Shown here: in pieces, positions 1 through 7,592 of the stretch
How the letters are laid out: each line of letters begins with the position of its first letter
Numbering within the stretch: the stretch's first letter is position 1
Assembly (NCBI GenBank): GCA_910585395.1
Contig: CAJUCK010000069.1
Location: forward strand, 1 to 10,742
Length of the DNA stretch: 10,742 bases
Origin: an uncultured Lachnospiraceae bacterium
Lineage (GTDB): Bacteria; Bacillota; Clostridia; Lachnospirales; Lachnospiraceae
Direction of reading: 5' to 3'
Notes under the pieces: generated by a model
Seen by the model: only the letters and a program-made list of their open reading frames with translations
Databases searched by the model: none
Told to the model about the DNA's origin: nothing
Translations under genes and position numbers: made by a program

Positions 1-113
1 AGCAAATCGACATCTACTATTCCTATGTCGGGATTGTGGACATCCCCACGGACGAGGAAATGCGGGAAATGGAACAGGAATATATGCAGCGTACCAAACG
101 TCAAACCGCCTAA
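1..113 (+). CDS. C-terminal tail of a probable serine recombinase (partial)
   Basis: Only the last 36 complete codons are present, from CAA at position 3 to the TAA at 111-113; the rest lies left of the window. The tail begins QIDIYYSYVGIVDIP and ends in a charged, Glu/Met-rich helix. This resembles the C-terminal end (DUF4368-like) of the large serine recombinases carried by Firmicutes integrative elements and conjugative transposons, which typically end in a short beta-strand of the form 'IDIYY-F-VG-I'. The assignment rests on that short stretch from memory and cannot be confirmed without the catalytic domain. Its GC content, about 48% by hand count, is clearly higher than that of the genes downstream, which suggests a different origin. 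In large serine recombinase elements this gene often sits next to one end of the element, so an element boundary may lie just to the right. Confidence 0.55.
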   Translation, partial: QIDIYYSYVGIVDIPTDEEMREMEQEYMQRTKRQTA

Positions 114-123
114 ATATAGGCGT

Positions 124-149
124 GGCAGGAGAAAATCTATGCTCCTGCC
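124..149 (+). terminator. Hairpin after recombinase gene, weak terminator candidate
   Basis: A perfect 8-bp inverted repeat, GGCAGGAG (124-131) and CTCCTGCC (142-149), flanks a 10-base loop, 10 bases after the recombinase stop codon. A run of six T lies at 162-167. That is about 12 bases past the stem, further than in a textbook intrinsic terminator, so termination is possible but not certain. The same palindrome could instead belong to a recombinase attachment or binding site at an element end. No convincing -35/-10 promoter pair for the helicase gene was found in the 114-187 gap. Confidence 0.4.
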
Positions 150-187
150 GATACATATCTATTTTTTATCCCTATCTGGTTTAACCC

Positions 188-2665
188 ATGAGTGAAAGAT
201 TAATAAGATTTCAGAAAGAATTTTCCGGAGGGGACATTTTAGGAATCTCAATAATCAATCCTTTTGAACATGTTCTGGAAAACCATGAATTAAGTAGTTT
301 TATGGAAAAGAACGCCAAGTATATTGTTAATGCAAAACTCACGGCAGATATTAACCCTGTTCAGAAAAGTATATATGTTTCATTGGATGAGCAGGGAGCT
401 CAGCTTGTAAGTAAAATGCAGAGCGGCTATATCTTTATGTCCACACAGGGAGACGAGCAGCGCTTACATAGGAGAGAAATTGCAAGAGAGAAGATTGAGA
501 ACTTAACAAATCCAATGCCTAACTTAGCAGCCATTCTTGAGGGCAAAAGTGTATCTAAACCAAGAAAGAAGCATTTAGATGCCTTAACCGAGCATGTCAA
601 TGGAAAGCAGAGATTGGCTATCGAAATAGCGCTGAATACACCAGATATAGCATTGATTCAAGGTCCGCCTGGTACTGGAAAAACAACAGTTATTACAGCT
701 ATATTGAAACGTCTTAACGAAGAGGCAGACGCTGCTGGAGGCATGTTTGGAAGAAATCTGGTTACAGCATTTCAGCATGATGCAGTGCAGAACGCAATTG
801 ACAGAATTGAAATCCTAGGGCTTCCAGCTATAAAGTTCGGGAAAAAATATTCTGATATTGATGATAATTCAGCTGATATTAATAGTACGATTCAAAACTG
901 GATTAATGAAAAAATAGTAGATATGAATATGAAACACCACAAAGTATTGGAAAAAAAATATTTGACTGACTACAATAAAATATTTACCAATTACATGTAT
1001 TCAGCAAAAACGGTTGATCAAACAATTGTAATATTGGAAGAAGTTCGAGAGTTATTAAGCGAACACCTATCCATAGATCTGCTTAATCAGCTGAATGCAC
1101 ATATAAGGGATTTAAAGTATAAGACAAGAGGTAAAAATGATGCGGCAATTGCTGCGCTGAGCCGCTGTATCAGAAGAATTCCAATCAATAAAGATGCCTT
1201 TAGCGATGATGGTAAGGGAAATATCCATTTTGCCATTATGATGTTAAAGAGACAATCAAATCCTGAATTTGAAAATGCAGTAAATGAGCTGGAAAGAATG
1301 GAAGAGTGTAAGAATTATGATTTTGCATTATTGCGGAAAATTCGTAAGAGCTTACTCGTACAAATGATTCCCAAAGAAAAAATATTTACCGAACAGGGGA
1401 AAAAAGATGAGATTACAAGTTTACTGGCAAATATTTCTGAATATCTGCTGGAGCAGATTGAAAATGGAAAACAAGGAGAAGATCTTGTACTGCTTCAATA
1501 CATGCAGACATTGGAAGAAAATCCTCTGGCAGTAAAAAATGCTATTTTAGAGTATTCATCAGTTAATGGAGCTACGAATCAGCAGGTGATGCGTAAAGAA
1601 ATAAGTATGCTCAAGGGAGGCGATATTGTCTATGACAATGTTCTCGTAGATGAGGCTGCCAGAAGCAATCCATTAGATCTGTTTATTCCGTTGTCTGTTG
1701 CCAGAGACAGAATTATCCTTGTTGGCGACCATAGGCAGCTGCCGCATATGGTTGATGAACAGATCGTGAGCGAATTAGAGAAAGAGACGGAACGTTCAGG
1801 TGATTTGGCATCGGTTGTTCAGCAGAAGATTAAGGAAAGTATGTTTGAACAATTGTTTGAAAAACTGAAGATTTTGGAAAAAGCGGATGGCATTACGAGG
1901 ACGATTACTTTGAATAAGCAATACAGAATGCATCCTGTACTGGGAAAATTTATAAATGATAATTTCTATGAAAAATACAGCCAGAGTGAGAGAGTAGAAA
2001 ATGGAATAGAAAAACCAGAAGATTTTGCGCATAATCTTCCAGGAATAGAGAATAAGGCGTGTATATGGTTGAATGTGCCGTTTAAAGCTGGAAGAGAAAA
2101 ATCTGACCAAAGTAAAAGCAGGGATGCTGAAGCTGTTATGATTGCAAAACATTTGAAAGAAATGCTTGATTCAGAAGAGGGAAAAAAATATAAATTTGGA
2201 ATTATCACGTTTTACAGGGAGCAGGTAAATAGAATTTATGAAGCATTAAGCGCTCCGGAGATAGGAATTTTTGTCAAAGATGAATCAGATCATTATGTTT
2301 TGTCATCCGATTATTGGAATGGTAAATATGGAAGTGAACGAGAGTACATTAAAATTGGTACGGTAGATGCTTTTCAGGGGATGGAGTTTGATTTCGTTTA
2401 CTTGTCAATTGTGCGTTCCAATGATTATAAAATTTCTTCTGAAGGCACGAAAATGGAGGTTTCAAAAGCAATGCAGAGGAAGTATGGATTTTTGATGTAT
2501 GAGAATCGCTTGTGCGTAGCCATGAGCAGGCAGAAGAAAGCGCTGATATGTGCAGGAGATAAAGAAATACTGAACGGCGATATGGCAGAACAAGCGATTC
2601 CTTCTTTAATTGAATTTTATAAATTATGCAGCAGAGAGGACAAGTATGGAAAAATTATTTCATGA
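188..2665 (+). CDS. UPF1/DNA2-like superfamily 1 helicase
   Basis: This 825-residue protein is a predicted ATP-driven nucleic acid helicase of the UPF1/SF1B group. Its motifs are in order: Walker A GPPGTGKTT (159-167), a motif Ia-like LVTAFQHDAVQNA near 190, a GATNQQ stretch near 463, Walker B DEAA (488-491), GDHRQLPH (513-520), QYRMHP (578-583), GTVDAFQG (724-731) and the arginine motif NRLCVAMSR (773-781). All core catalytic residues appear intact. About 250 mostly helical residues separate motif Ia from Walker B. The first 110 residues are a beta-rich region that could be an OB-like or 1B domain. UPF1 relatives act on RNA or DNA; the substrate cannot be read from sequence. A TAA lies in frame at 182-184, so ATG 188 is the first available start, yet no Shine-Dalgarno site precedes it. 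The protein may therefore lack a natural N-terminal segment. It overlaps the next gene by 20 bases. Confidence 0.9.
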   Translation: MSERLIRFQKEFSGGDILGISIINPFEHVLENHELSSFMEKNAKYIVNAKLTADINPVQKSIYVSLDEQGAQLVSKMQSGYIFMSTQGDEQRLHRREIAREKIENLTNPMPNLAAILEGKSVSKPRKKHLDALTEHVNGKQRLAIEIALNTPDIALIQGPPGTGKTTVITAILKRLNEEADAAGGMFGRNLVTAFQHDAVQNAIDRIEILGLPAIKFGKKYSDIDDNSADINSTIQNWINEKIVDMNMKHHKVLEKKYLTDYNKIFTNYMYSAKTVDQTIVILEEVRELLSEHLSIDLLNQLNAHIRDLKYKTRGKNDAAIAALSRCIRRIPINKDAFSDDGKGNIHFAIMMLKRQSNPEFENAVNELERMEECKNYDFALLRKIRKSLLVQMIPKEKIFTEQGKKDEITSLLANISEYLLEQIENGKQGEDLVLLQYMQTLEENPLAVKNAILEYSSVNGATNQQVMRKEISMLKGGDIVYDNVLVDEAARSNPLDLFIPLSVARDRIILVGDHRQLPHMVDEQIVSELEKETERSGDLASVVQQKIKESMFEQLFEKLKILEKADGITRTITLNKQYRMHPVLGKFINDNFYEKYSQSERVENGIEKPEDFAHNLPGIENKACIWLNVPFKAGREKSDQSKSRDAEAVMIAKHLKEMLDSEEGKKYKFGIITFYREQVNRIYEALSAPEIGIFVKDESDHYVLSSDYWNGKYGSEREYIKIGTVDAFQGMEFDFVYLSIVRSNDYKISSEGTKMEVSKAMQRKYGFLMYENRLCVAMSRQKKALICAGDKEILNGDMAEQAIPSLIEFYKLCSREDKYGKIIS
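2635..2640 (+). promoter_or_regulatory. Ribosome binding site inside the helicase 3' end
   Basis: AGAGGA ends five bases before ATG 2646. It selects this start for the downstream gene over the in-frame ATG at 2610, which lies deep in the helicase coding region. The arrangement suggests translational coupling between the two genes. Confidence 0.6.
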
Positions 2666-4856
2666 AAGAACAGAAGTATTGTTTCAAAATCCTTCGCTGC
2701 CAAAAGGATATTATAATACAAGACCTTTGGAAAGATGGCTGCTGCTGCCTATGTGTGCTTATAAAGTGTCAGTTCCATATCCTGTAAGCAATGCTTTAAA
2801 TTTGTTTCAGGAAACGATATTGAAACTTTTTGCAGGAGGAAGCAAAAGTGACGAAGAACTTGCAGATAAGCTTTCCTTAAATGTCAGTTTAGTTCAATTT
2901 ATTATAGAAGAACTGCACAATAAAGGACTTATAGATAACAGGCATTCTTTGACAGACAAAGGTTATGCTTTACTGAATGGCAGTGATGAAAGTTATGATT
3001 TGAAAATAGGTTATGTATTTTATAATTATATTACAAAAACCTTTATGGATATTTTTATACCAGATGGAGAGCTCTATTCCGCAGGAATAAGAAGCCGGAA
3101 AGGCAATAAGATCCAATTTTTTGTCGATGAAGCAGTTGCTAATCCGGTTTACAAGGAAGCAACCATTGTACATGCCGATAATGAAAATGTGCTTATTCAG
3201 CCAAGTTCATATGACATTATCGGAATTTTGAAAAAGCATAAAAAGAGAGCGCAGATGCTGATTCCGGATGAGGTGGATGAAACAGTTACACTGGCGGATA
3301 AAGAGAGGGCAAAGGCGTCTGAGCTTCCTCGAAATATCGAAAAAGTATCGCTTTTGGGTGAACGCAGACTGGTATACGTGGCGGCTGAAATTACTTTGCC
3401 AGCAGACGATGTCATTAATAGAAGCAAAATGCAGATGTGTTATCCATTTGGAGCAGGTTTTGCAAGCAACATACTTGAAGCAGTTACGATGCTTGCGGAA
3501 CGTGAGAATAATGCAGATGTTAAAAATGTATTAATCGGACTGCGCAAGGAAGCGTTTGGAATGACTGATAAACAATTGGAAGATACAAAAAAAGAACAAA
3601 AAGAAGTTAACGCTGCAGTTAGAAAAATCTTATCAGATAACATTGAAAATTATCCTCATATATTTAGGATGTTTTTGAATGTAGAATCGAATTATGTATT
3701 TATTCAGTCATTGTTAAAAAAGAACACAGGGGGCAATTATTACTTCATTCAAAAGAAGATGAACGATTACATAGTTGATAACTATGATGTGATAGCATCT
3801 ATTTTGATCGAAGTTATGCAAAGGTATAATACTTATGATAAAGGGATGTTAACTAGATATCCGTCAGTAAATTCTAATATTTTGTCTGACATTGCAAGAC
3901 AAATAGGATTCAAAGATGATGAGAATGTTTTTGGCCCTTTCTTTGCCGTCAAAAAAGGTGCAGTAAATGGAGCATATTCCTCAAGTAAAGTGGATGCATT
4001 AATGGCGTATAATTTAATTGCCGCATATAGATGCAATGATCATCCGTTTTATAAATTGGCCAAGTATGTACCTCGGTTTATTACATACCTGAGTAAACTA
4101 GTTGAACTGAGAAATGAAGGGAAACATGGAAATACCGTTGAATACAATTTTAATACGATAGCGGCATACAGCATTAAAAATATGTATATTGCATATCTGC
4201 TGCTCGATGGATTGTCCTTCAATCAAGAACATAATTTCAATTTTGAAAATGAGCGTCTGATAAATCCAGACAGGATTAAAGTCTCTAAAAATGCGGAGAT
4301 TGAGGTTGAAAGAATATATACGATCAATGCGAAGAAGTATAGCACAGTATTAAATAAGCTTGTTGCTCTTCAGGAAGAGATTTTACTTAAAGGCGACGAG
4401 TATCCAGGCAGGGTTTCGGAAGTATTTGAGGCTGTTTTTAAGAGGATTTGCGGAACACGGTTAAATATCAATGCTTTGCCAGGCATAAAAGATTTTAAGA
4501 ACTCTGATGCCAATCACTTGTATTTGTGTAAAATGAAACAATATGGTTTTGAAGTTAAGTCTATCCCTTACTACGATTTAAGAAAGCTGTCCAAAACTTT
4601 TAATAATTATCATAATGGAACCTTGGGAACATTGTTTTATGCTTGGTTTTTTTCAGAAGAACTCAGTGATGATTCCATGCTGCCGCCAGCAGCCGCTAAA
4701 ATACCATATCTGATCAAATTGATTGAAGAGACGACTCTGGGCAGAGGGCATAATGGTAAAATGGATTTTGAGAGCAGTGAGCTGGATTTCTTAAAGAAAC
4801 ATGTGGATGAAGCGATAAATGTTTTGGTGGATTTGATGGCGGACAAAAATTTATAA
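2646..4856 (+). CDS. Winged-helix-like protein with a HEPN-type RNxxxH motif
   Basis: I do not recognise this 736-residue protein as a named family. Residues about 50-112 look like a winged helix: a helix, ELADKLSLNVSLVQFIIEEL as the helix-turn-helix, then NKGLI and SLTDKGYALL. Residues about 120-260 are beta-rich. From about 275 the protein is nearly all helical. Near residue 489 a helix carries ELRNEGKHGN, which fits the R-N-x-x-x-H signature of HEPN ribonucleases (R489, N490, H494). Near the C-terminus GRGHNG (R700, H702) sits in a similar helical setting and could be a degenerate second copy. HEPN domains commonly act as RNA-cleaving toxins in phage defence, so an effector role is inferred, with the winged helix as a nucleic-acid or partner-binding module. 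The start at ATG 2646 has a ribosome site and gives a 20-base overlap with the helicase, so the two are probably co-expressed. Confidence 0.88.
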   Translation: MEKLFHERTEVLFQNPSLPKGYYNTRPLERWLLLPMCAYKVSVPYPVSNALNLFQETILKLFAGGSKSDEELADKLSLNVSLVQFIIEELHNKGLIDNRHSLTDKGYALLNGSDESYDLKIGYVFYNYITKTFMDIFIPDGELYSAGIRSRKGNKIQFFVDEAVANPVYKEATIVHADNENVLIQPSSYDIIGILKKHKKRAQMLIPDEVDETVTLADKERAKASELPRNIEKVSLLGERRLVYVAAEITLPADDVINRSKMQMCYPFGAGFASNILEAVTMLAERENNADVKNVLIGLRKEAFGMTDKQLEDTKKEQKEVNAAVRKILSDNIENYPHIFRMFLNVESNYVFIQSLLKKNTGGNYYFIQKKMNDYIVDNYDVIASILIEVMQRYNTYDKGMLTRYPSVNSNILSDIARQIGFKDDENVFGPFFAVKKGAVNGAYSSSKVDALMAYNLIAAYRCNDHPFYKLAKYVPRFITYLSKLVELRNEGKHGNTVEYNFNTIAAYSIKNMYIAYLLLDGLSFNQEHNFNFENERLINPDRIKVSKNAEIEVERIYTINAKKYSTVLNKLVALQEEILLKGDEYPGRVSEVFEAVFKRICGTRLNINALPGIKDFKNSDANHLYLCKMKQYGFEVKSIPYYDLRKLSKTFNNYHNGTLGTLFYAWFFSEELSDDSMLPPAAAKIPYLIKLIEETTLGRGHNGKMDFESSELDFLKKHVDEAINVLVDLMADKNL

Positions 4857-4927
4857 ATATACGGGATTTTTATATACTGGTTTGTGTTTATGCAGTATGC
4901 AGCAGCCAGCCATAGGAGGATGATAAG
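4857..4927 (+). promoter_or_regulatory. 71-base intergenic gap with strong ribosome binding site
   Basis: AGGAGGA (4914-4920) lies seven bases before ATG 4928 and clearly fixes that start. The gap also contains a tandem copy of TATGCAG (4889-4895 and 4896-4902). I see neither a convincing terminator hairpin nor a clear promoter here, so the operon probably continues through it. Confidence 0.6.
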
Positions 4928-7516
4928 ATGTCTAAGAGAAATAAACAGATGAATAATGGACAAAGCAGCAAAAAAGATGAAATCGAGCGATTGAAAGTTA
5001 TGGCAGCTAAGAACAGGGAGTTATCTGAAGAAGAGAAAAAACAGGCGGTAATCCAAAAATTTGGTCTTGAAAATGCTGAGATTTATATGAAGCAGGAAGA
5101 GATTGTGAGACGAGAAGAAGCGATTGCCGCAAGAGAAAAAAAGGTGGAAGAGAAACAAAGCGATATTGCTAAAAGAAATGAGGAACTTGAGCAAAAAGCG
5201 TCTGCGGTTAAGGAGGAAGAACGAGAGGCAAATGAGCGTTTAAGAGCGCTTAAAAGGGATACAAAGATACAGGAAGATCAGTTAAAGGATCTGGAAAAGT
5301 CTGTTGAAGACAGAAAAAAATCCATGGAGGCAAAAGAAACAGATCTCATAAATAGAGAGAGGAAACTGATTGAGAGAGAGAATAATGCTGAAAATGAGTT
5401 TGCCATACAGAACAGAAAAGCCTTAGAAGTACTTAGAAAACGCACAGAGGAATTACAAACTGATATTCATAACCTGGAGCAGAAGAAAATAGAAGCAGAA
5501 ATACAGCTTGCAGAAGAAATGAAGGAGCTTAAAGCAAAGAAAATTGCGTTAGCAGATTCAGAGGCAAAGTCATATTATGATACGAGGAAAAAAGAAATAG
5601 AAGCTGAATTAACACAGATACAGCAGATGAGTAAGGATAAGACTGCTCGAGAGCTGACGCTGCTTGAAGAGCAGAAGGAGGCGCTGGCTGACGCGCAAAA
5701 GGAAACGAATAAGATTAAGATTGAATTTGAAAAAAAACTAAGAGAGCTTGATGGTAGAGAGGAAGAGCTGCGTTTTGAATGGCGCATGCTGAATGAAGAT
5801 AAAAAAACCAATGAAAATATTATAAAAGACGAGGTAAATTCTCAGGTAGAAATGTTTAGAACTGAGATGGAAGAAGCAAAAAGATCGCTGGAATATTACA
5901 AAAGGCAGGCCCAAGACCGCGCTGAGGAATTAGCGCAGTATAAGAAGCTGGAGCGAGAAGCGGATGGCAATTCAGTAGAAGATTTATTGAAGATGATAGA
6001 TTGTTTAAAAGCCGAAGTCCAGAAACTAAAAAAGGAAAAGGAAGGGCTTCCAGATGAGTCTCTGTTCCTGGAATATAAATCAAAGGCCAGTGATTTTGAC
6101 GCTTTGCAGCGGCAGTTAAATGAGACGCGCATAGAGCTTTATGATCTTCAGAATGAGAAGCAGCAGTGGATGAAGACTACAAATCAGTTGGAAATAGAAA
6201 GAGAAAATTGCAAATATCTCGAGAAGAGAAGAGAGGCATTAGAAGCTACCATTGTTAAATATGGCGAAGAAGTAAATCGTTTTAAGAGCTTATATGAACA
6301 GCCGAAAGAATATACGGCGAGACTGGATGCAATAAAGAAGCCAATCTTAGAGAAGAAAACGATAGCTGAATTCAATCTGTCAGAAATTGAATGGCTTGAC
6401 AAAATATATGACAATTGTGTTGAATGTGATATTCGATTTAATAAGCGTTTATTGTATTCGTTCCATACAGCCCTCAAAACAGCGGACTGGTCACCGTTAA
6501 CAGTATTGGCAGGTGTTAGTGGTACGGGAAAATCCATATTGCCGGAATATTATGCAAGATATGGCGGTTTGTATTTTATGTCTGTGCCAGTTCAGCCAGA
6601 CTGGGACAGCCCACAGGCGTTGTTTGGGTATTTTAACTCCGTTGATAACAGATTTAACGCCACGACTCTTCTTAGAGCATTGGTTCAATTTAGCACAGAC
6701 TCAGAAGAAGTTATAAAGGATTCAAATTTGTCAGACACAATGTTCTTAGTTTTGCTGGATGAAATGAACTTAGCGCACGTTGAACTGTATTTTAGTGATA
6801 TGTTAAGTAAGCTTGAAAGAAGACGTAATACAGACGATGAGGTTTGTGTGGAAATTGATTTGGGCGCGGGTATGGATAAGTATCCGCTTGAATTAAATGA
6901 GAATGTGCTTTGGGTGGGAACAATGAATGAGGATGAAACAACAAAATCTTTATCAGACAAAGTACTGGACAGAGGTAATTTGATTAGTTTTCCTCGGCCA
7001 AGAAAGTTTATGAGCAGAAAGAAAATTCAGAATAATGCTTCTTCACCTATGCTGCGTAAATCAACATGGAACAACTGGCTAAAAGATACTGTAATTGAAG
7101 ATCCGAATTTTGAAAAATTTATTAAAAAGTATAAAGAAGGATTGGAAGACGTCAATGAAGCTATGGGAAATGCTGGCAGAGCATTAGGACACAGAGTTTG
7201 GCAGTCAATAGAAAACTATATGGCAAATCATCCAATGGTAATTCAAGCGTTTAAGAATAACCCTGGAGATCAAACGGTTTGTGATAAAGCTCTTAAAGGT
7301 GCGTTCGAAGAGGCATTAGTGCATAAGGTAATGCCGAAACTGCGCGGCATTGAGACGGATGGAAATATGAAGATACAGTGTATTGATAAAATCAGGAAGG
7401 TATTATTTGACAATCAGGGAATTGCCAATGGCTTGTTAACAGATTTTGAAAGTGCAGTAAATAATACATATGAAACTTTCTTATGGAGCAGCGCTGCATA
7501 TCTTGAAGAGGAATAA
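4928..7516 (+). CDS. Long coiled coil fused to McrB-like AAA+ GTPase
   Basis: This 862-residue protein has two parts. Residues about 10-455 are a very long charged coiled coil, rich in Glu, Lys, Arg, Gln and Leu with almost no Pro or Gly. After a helical linker comes an AAA+ domain: Walker A GVSGTGKS (529-536), Walker B LLDEMNLAHVE with D611 and E612, and VGTMNEDETT with the signature Asn667-Glu-Asp669. A candidate arginine finger follows in LSDKVLDR (R682), then a C-terminal helical lid with GRALGHRVWQS (R756). The DEMNLA and GTMN stretches point to the McrB family of GTPase motors, which in type IV restriction drive an McrC nuclease partner. Canonical McrB has MNTAD (N-x-x-D); here the motif is shortened to N-x-D, as reported for the branch that includes the CoCoNuT systems. 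The coiled coil replaces the DNA-binding N-terminal domain of classical McrB and may sense or scaffold. GTP rather than ATP use is inferred from the family. Confidence 0.9.
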   Translation: MSKRNKQMNNGQSSKKDEIERLKVMAAKNRELSEEEKKQAVIQKFGLENAEIYMKQEEIVRREEAIAAREKKVEEKQSDIAKRNEELEQKASAVKEEEREANERLRALKRDTKIQEDQLKDLEKSVEDRKKSMEAKETDLINRERKLIERENNAENEFAIQNRKALEVLRKRTEELQTDIHNLEQKKIEAEIQLAEEMKELKAKKIALADSEAKSYYDTRKKEIEAELTQIQQMSKDKTARELTLLEEQKEALADAQKETNKIKIEFEKKLRELDGREEELRFEWRMLNEDKKTNENIIKDEVNSQVEMFRTEMEEAKRSLEYYKRQAQDRAEELAQYKKLEREADGNSVEDLLKMIDCLKAEVQKLKKEKEGLPDESLFLEYKSKASDFDALQRQLNETRIELYDLQNEKQQWMKTTNQLEIERENCKYLEKRREALEATIVKYGEEVNRFKSLYEQPKEYTARLDAIKKPILEKKTIAEFNLSEIEWLDKIYDNCVECDIRFNKRLLYSFHTALKTADWSPLTVLAGVSGTGKSILPEYYARYGGLYFMSVPVQPDWDSPQALFGYFNSVDNRFNATTLLRALVQFSTDSEEVIKDSNLSDTMFLVLLDEMNLAHVELYFSDMLSKLERRRNTDDEVCVEIDLGAGMDKYPLELNENVLWVGTMNEDETTKSLSDKVLDRGNLISFPRPRKFMSRKKIQNNASSPMLRKSTWNNWLKDTVIEDPNFEKFIKKYKEGLEDVNEAMGNAGRALGHRVWQSIENYMANHPMVIQAFKNNPGDQTVCDKALKGAFEEALVHKVMPKLRGIETDGNMKIQCIDKIRKVLFDNQGIANGLLTDFESAVNNTYETFLWSSAAYLEEE

Positions 7517-7529
7517 TCTTTGCGTATGA

Positions 7530-7573
7530 TGTTCAGGGTATCGTTCATATTTACATGTCTGGTACCTTGAACA
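7530..7573 (+). promoter_or_regulatory. Intercistronic hairpin between McrB-like and DUF2357-like genes
   Basis: The arms 7530-7542 (T plus GTTCAGGGTATC) and 7561-7573 (GGTACCTTGAAC plus A) can form a 13-bp stem with two G-U pairs around an 18-base loop. The hairpin ends seven bases before the GGAGGG ribosome site of the next gene. No T-run follows, so it does not look like an intrinsic terminator. More likely roles are RNA stability, processing, or control of translation of the next gene, which starts with a weak TTG codon. Confidence 0.5.
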
Positions 7574-7580
7574 AAGAAAT

Positions 7581-7586
7581 GGAGGG
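7581..7586 (+). promoter_or_regulatory. Ribosome binding site that decides a TTG start
   Basis: GGAGGG is followed by six bases and then TTG at 7593. An in-frame TAA sits at 7590-7592, directly before this codon, so no earlier start is possible. The first in-frame ATG is more than 30 codons further on and has no comparable ribosome site. Confidence 0.8.
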
Positions 7587-7592
7587 ATTTAA

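Noticed and set aside
1796..2152. 118-codon minus-strand frame inside the helicase gene
   Set aside because: It covers conserved helicase motifs on the + strand (QYRMHP), and its Phe/Ile-rich translation is what the reverse complement of AT-rich coding DNA gives.
2610..2645. Earlier in-frame ATG (2610) as the start of the winged-helix/HEPN gene
   Set aside because: It would give a 56-base overlap with the helicase and has no ribosome site, whereas ATG 2646 has AGAGGA at the right distance.
4889..4902. Tandem TATGCAG repeat, considered as an operator or CRISPR-like repeat
   Set aside because: Only two 7-base copies with no spacing; this is easily chance.
4637..4963. 108-codon minus-strand frame across the gap before the McrB-like gene, considered as a small antitoxin or regulator
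   Set aside because: It overlaps the end of one gene and the ribosome site and start of the next; its hydrophobic Ser/Leu/Ile-rich product shows no recognisable motif.
4955..6290. Coiled-coil region considered as an SMC/Wadjet JetC-type protein
   Set aside because: The ATPase carries McrB-type DEMNLA and GTMN motifs in a single C-terminal domain, not a split SMC head with an ABC signature.
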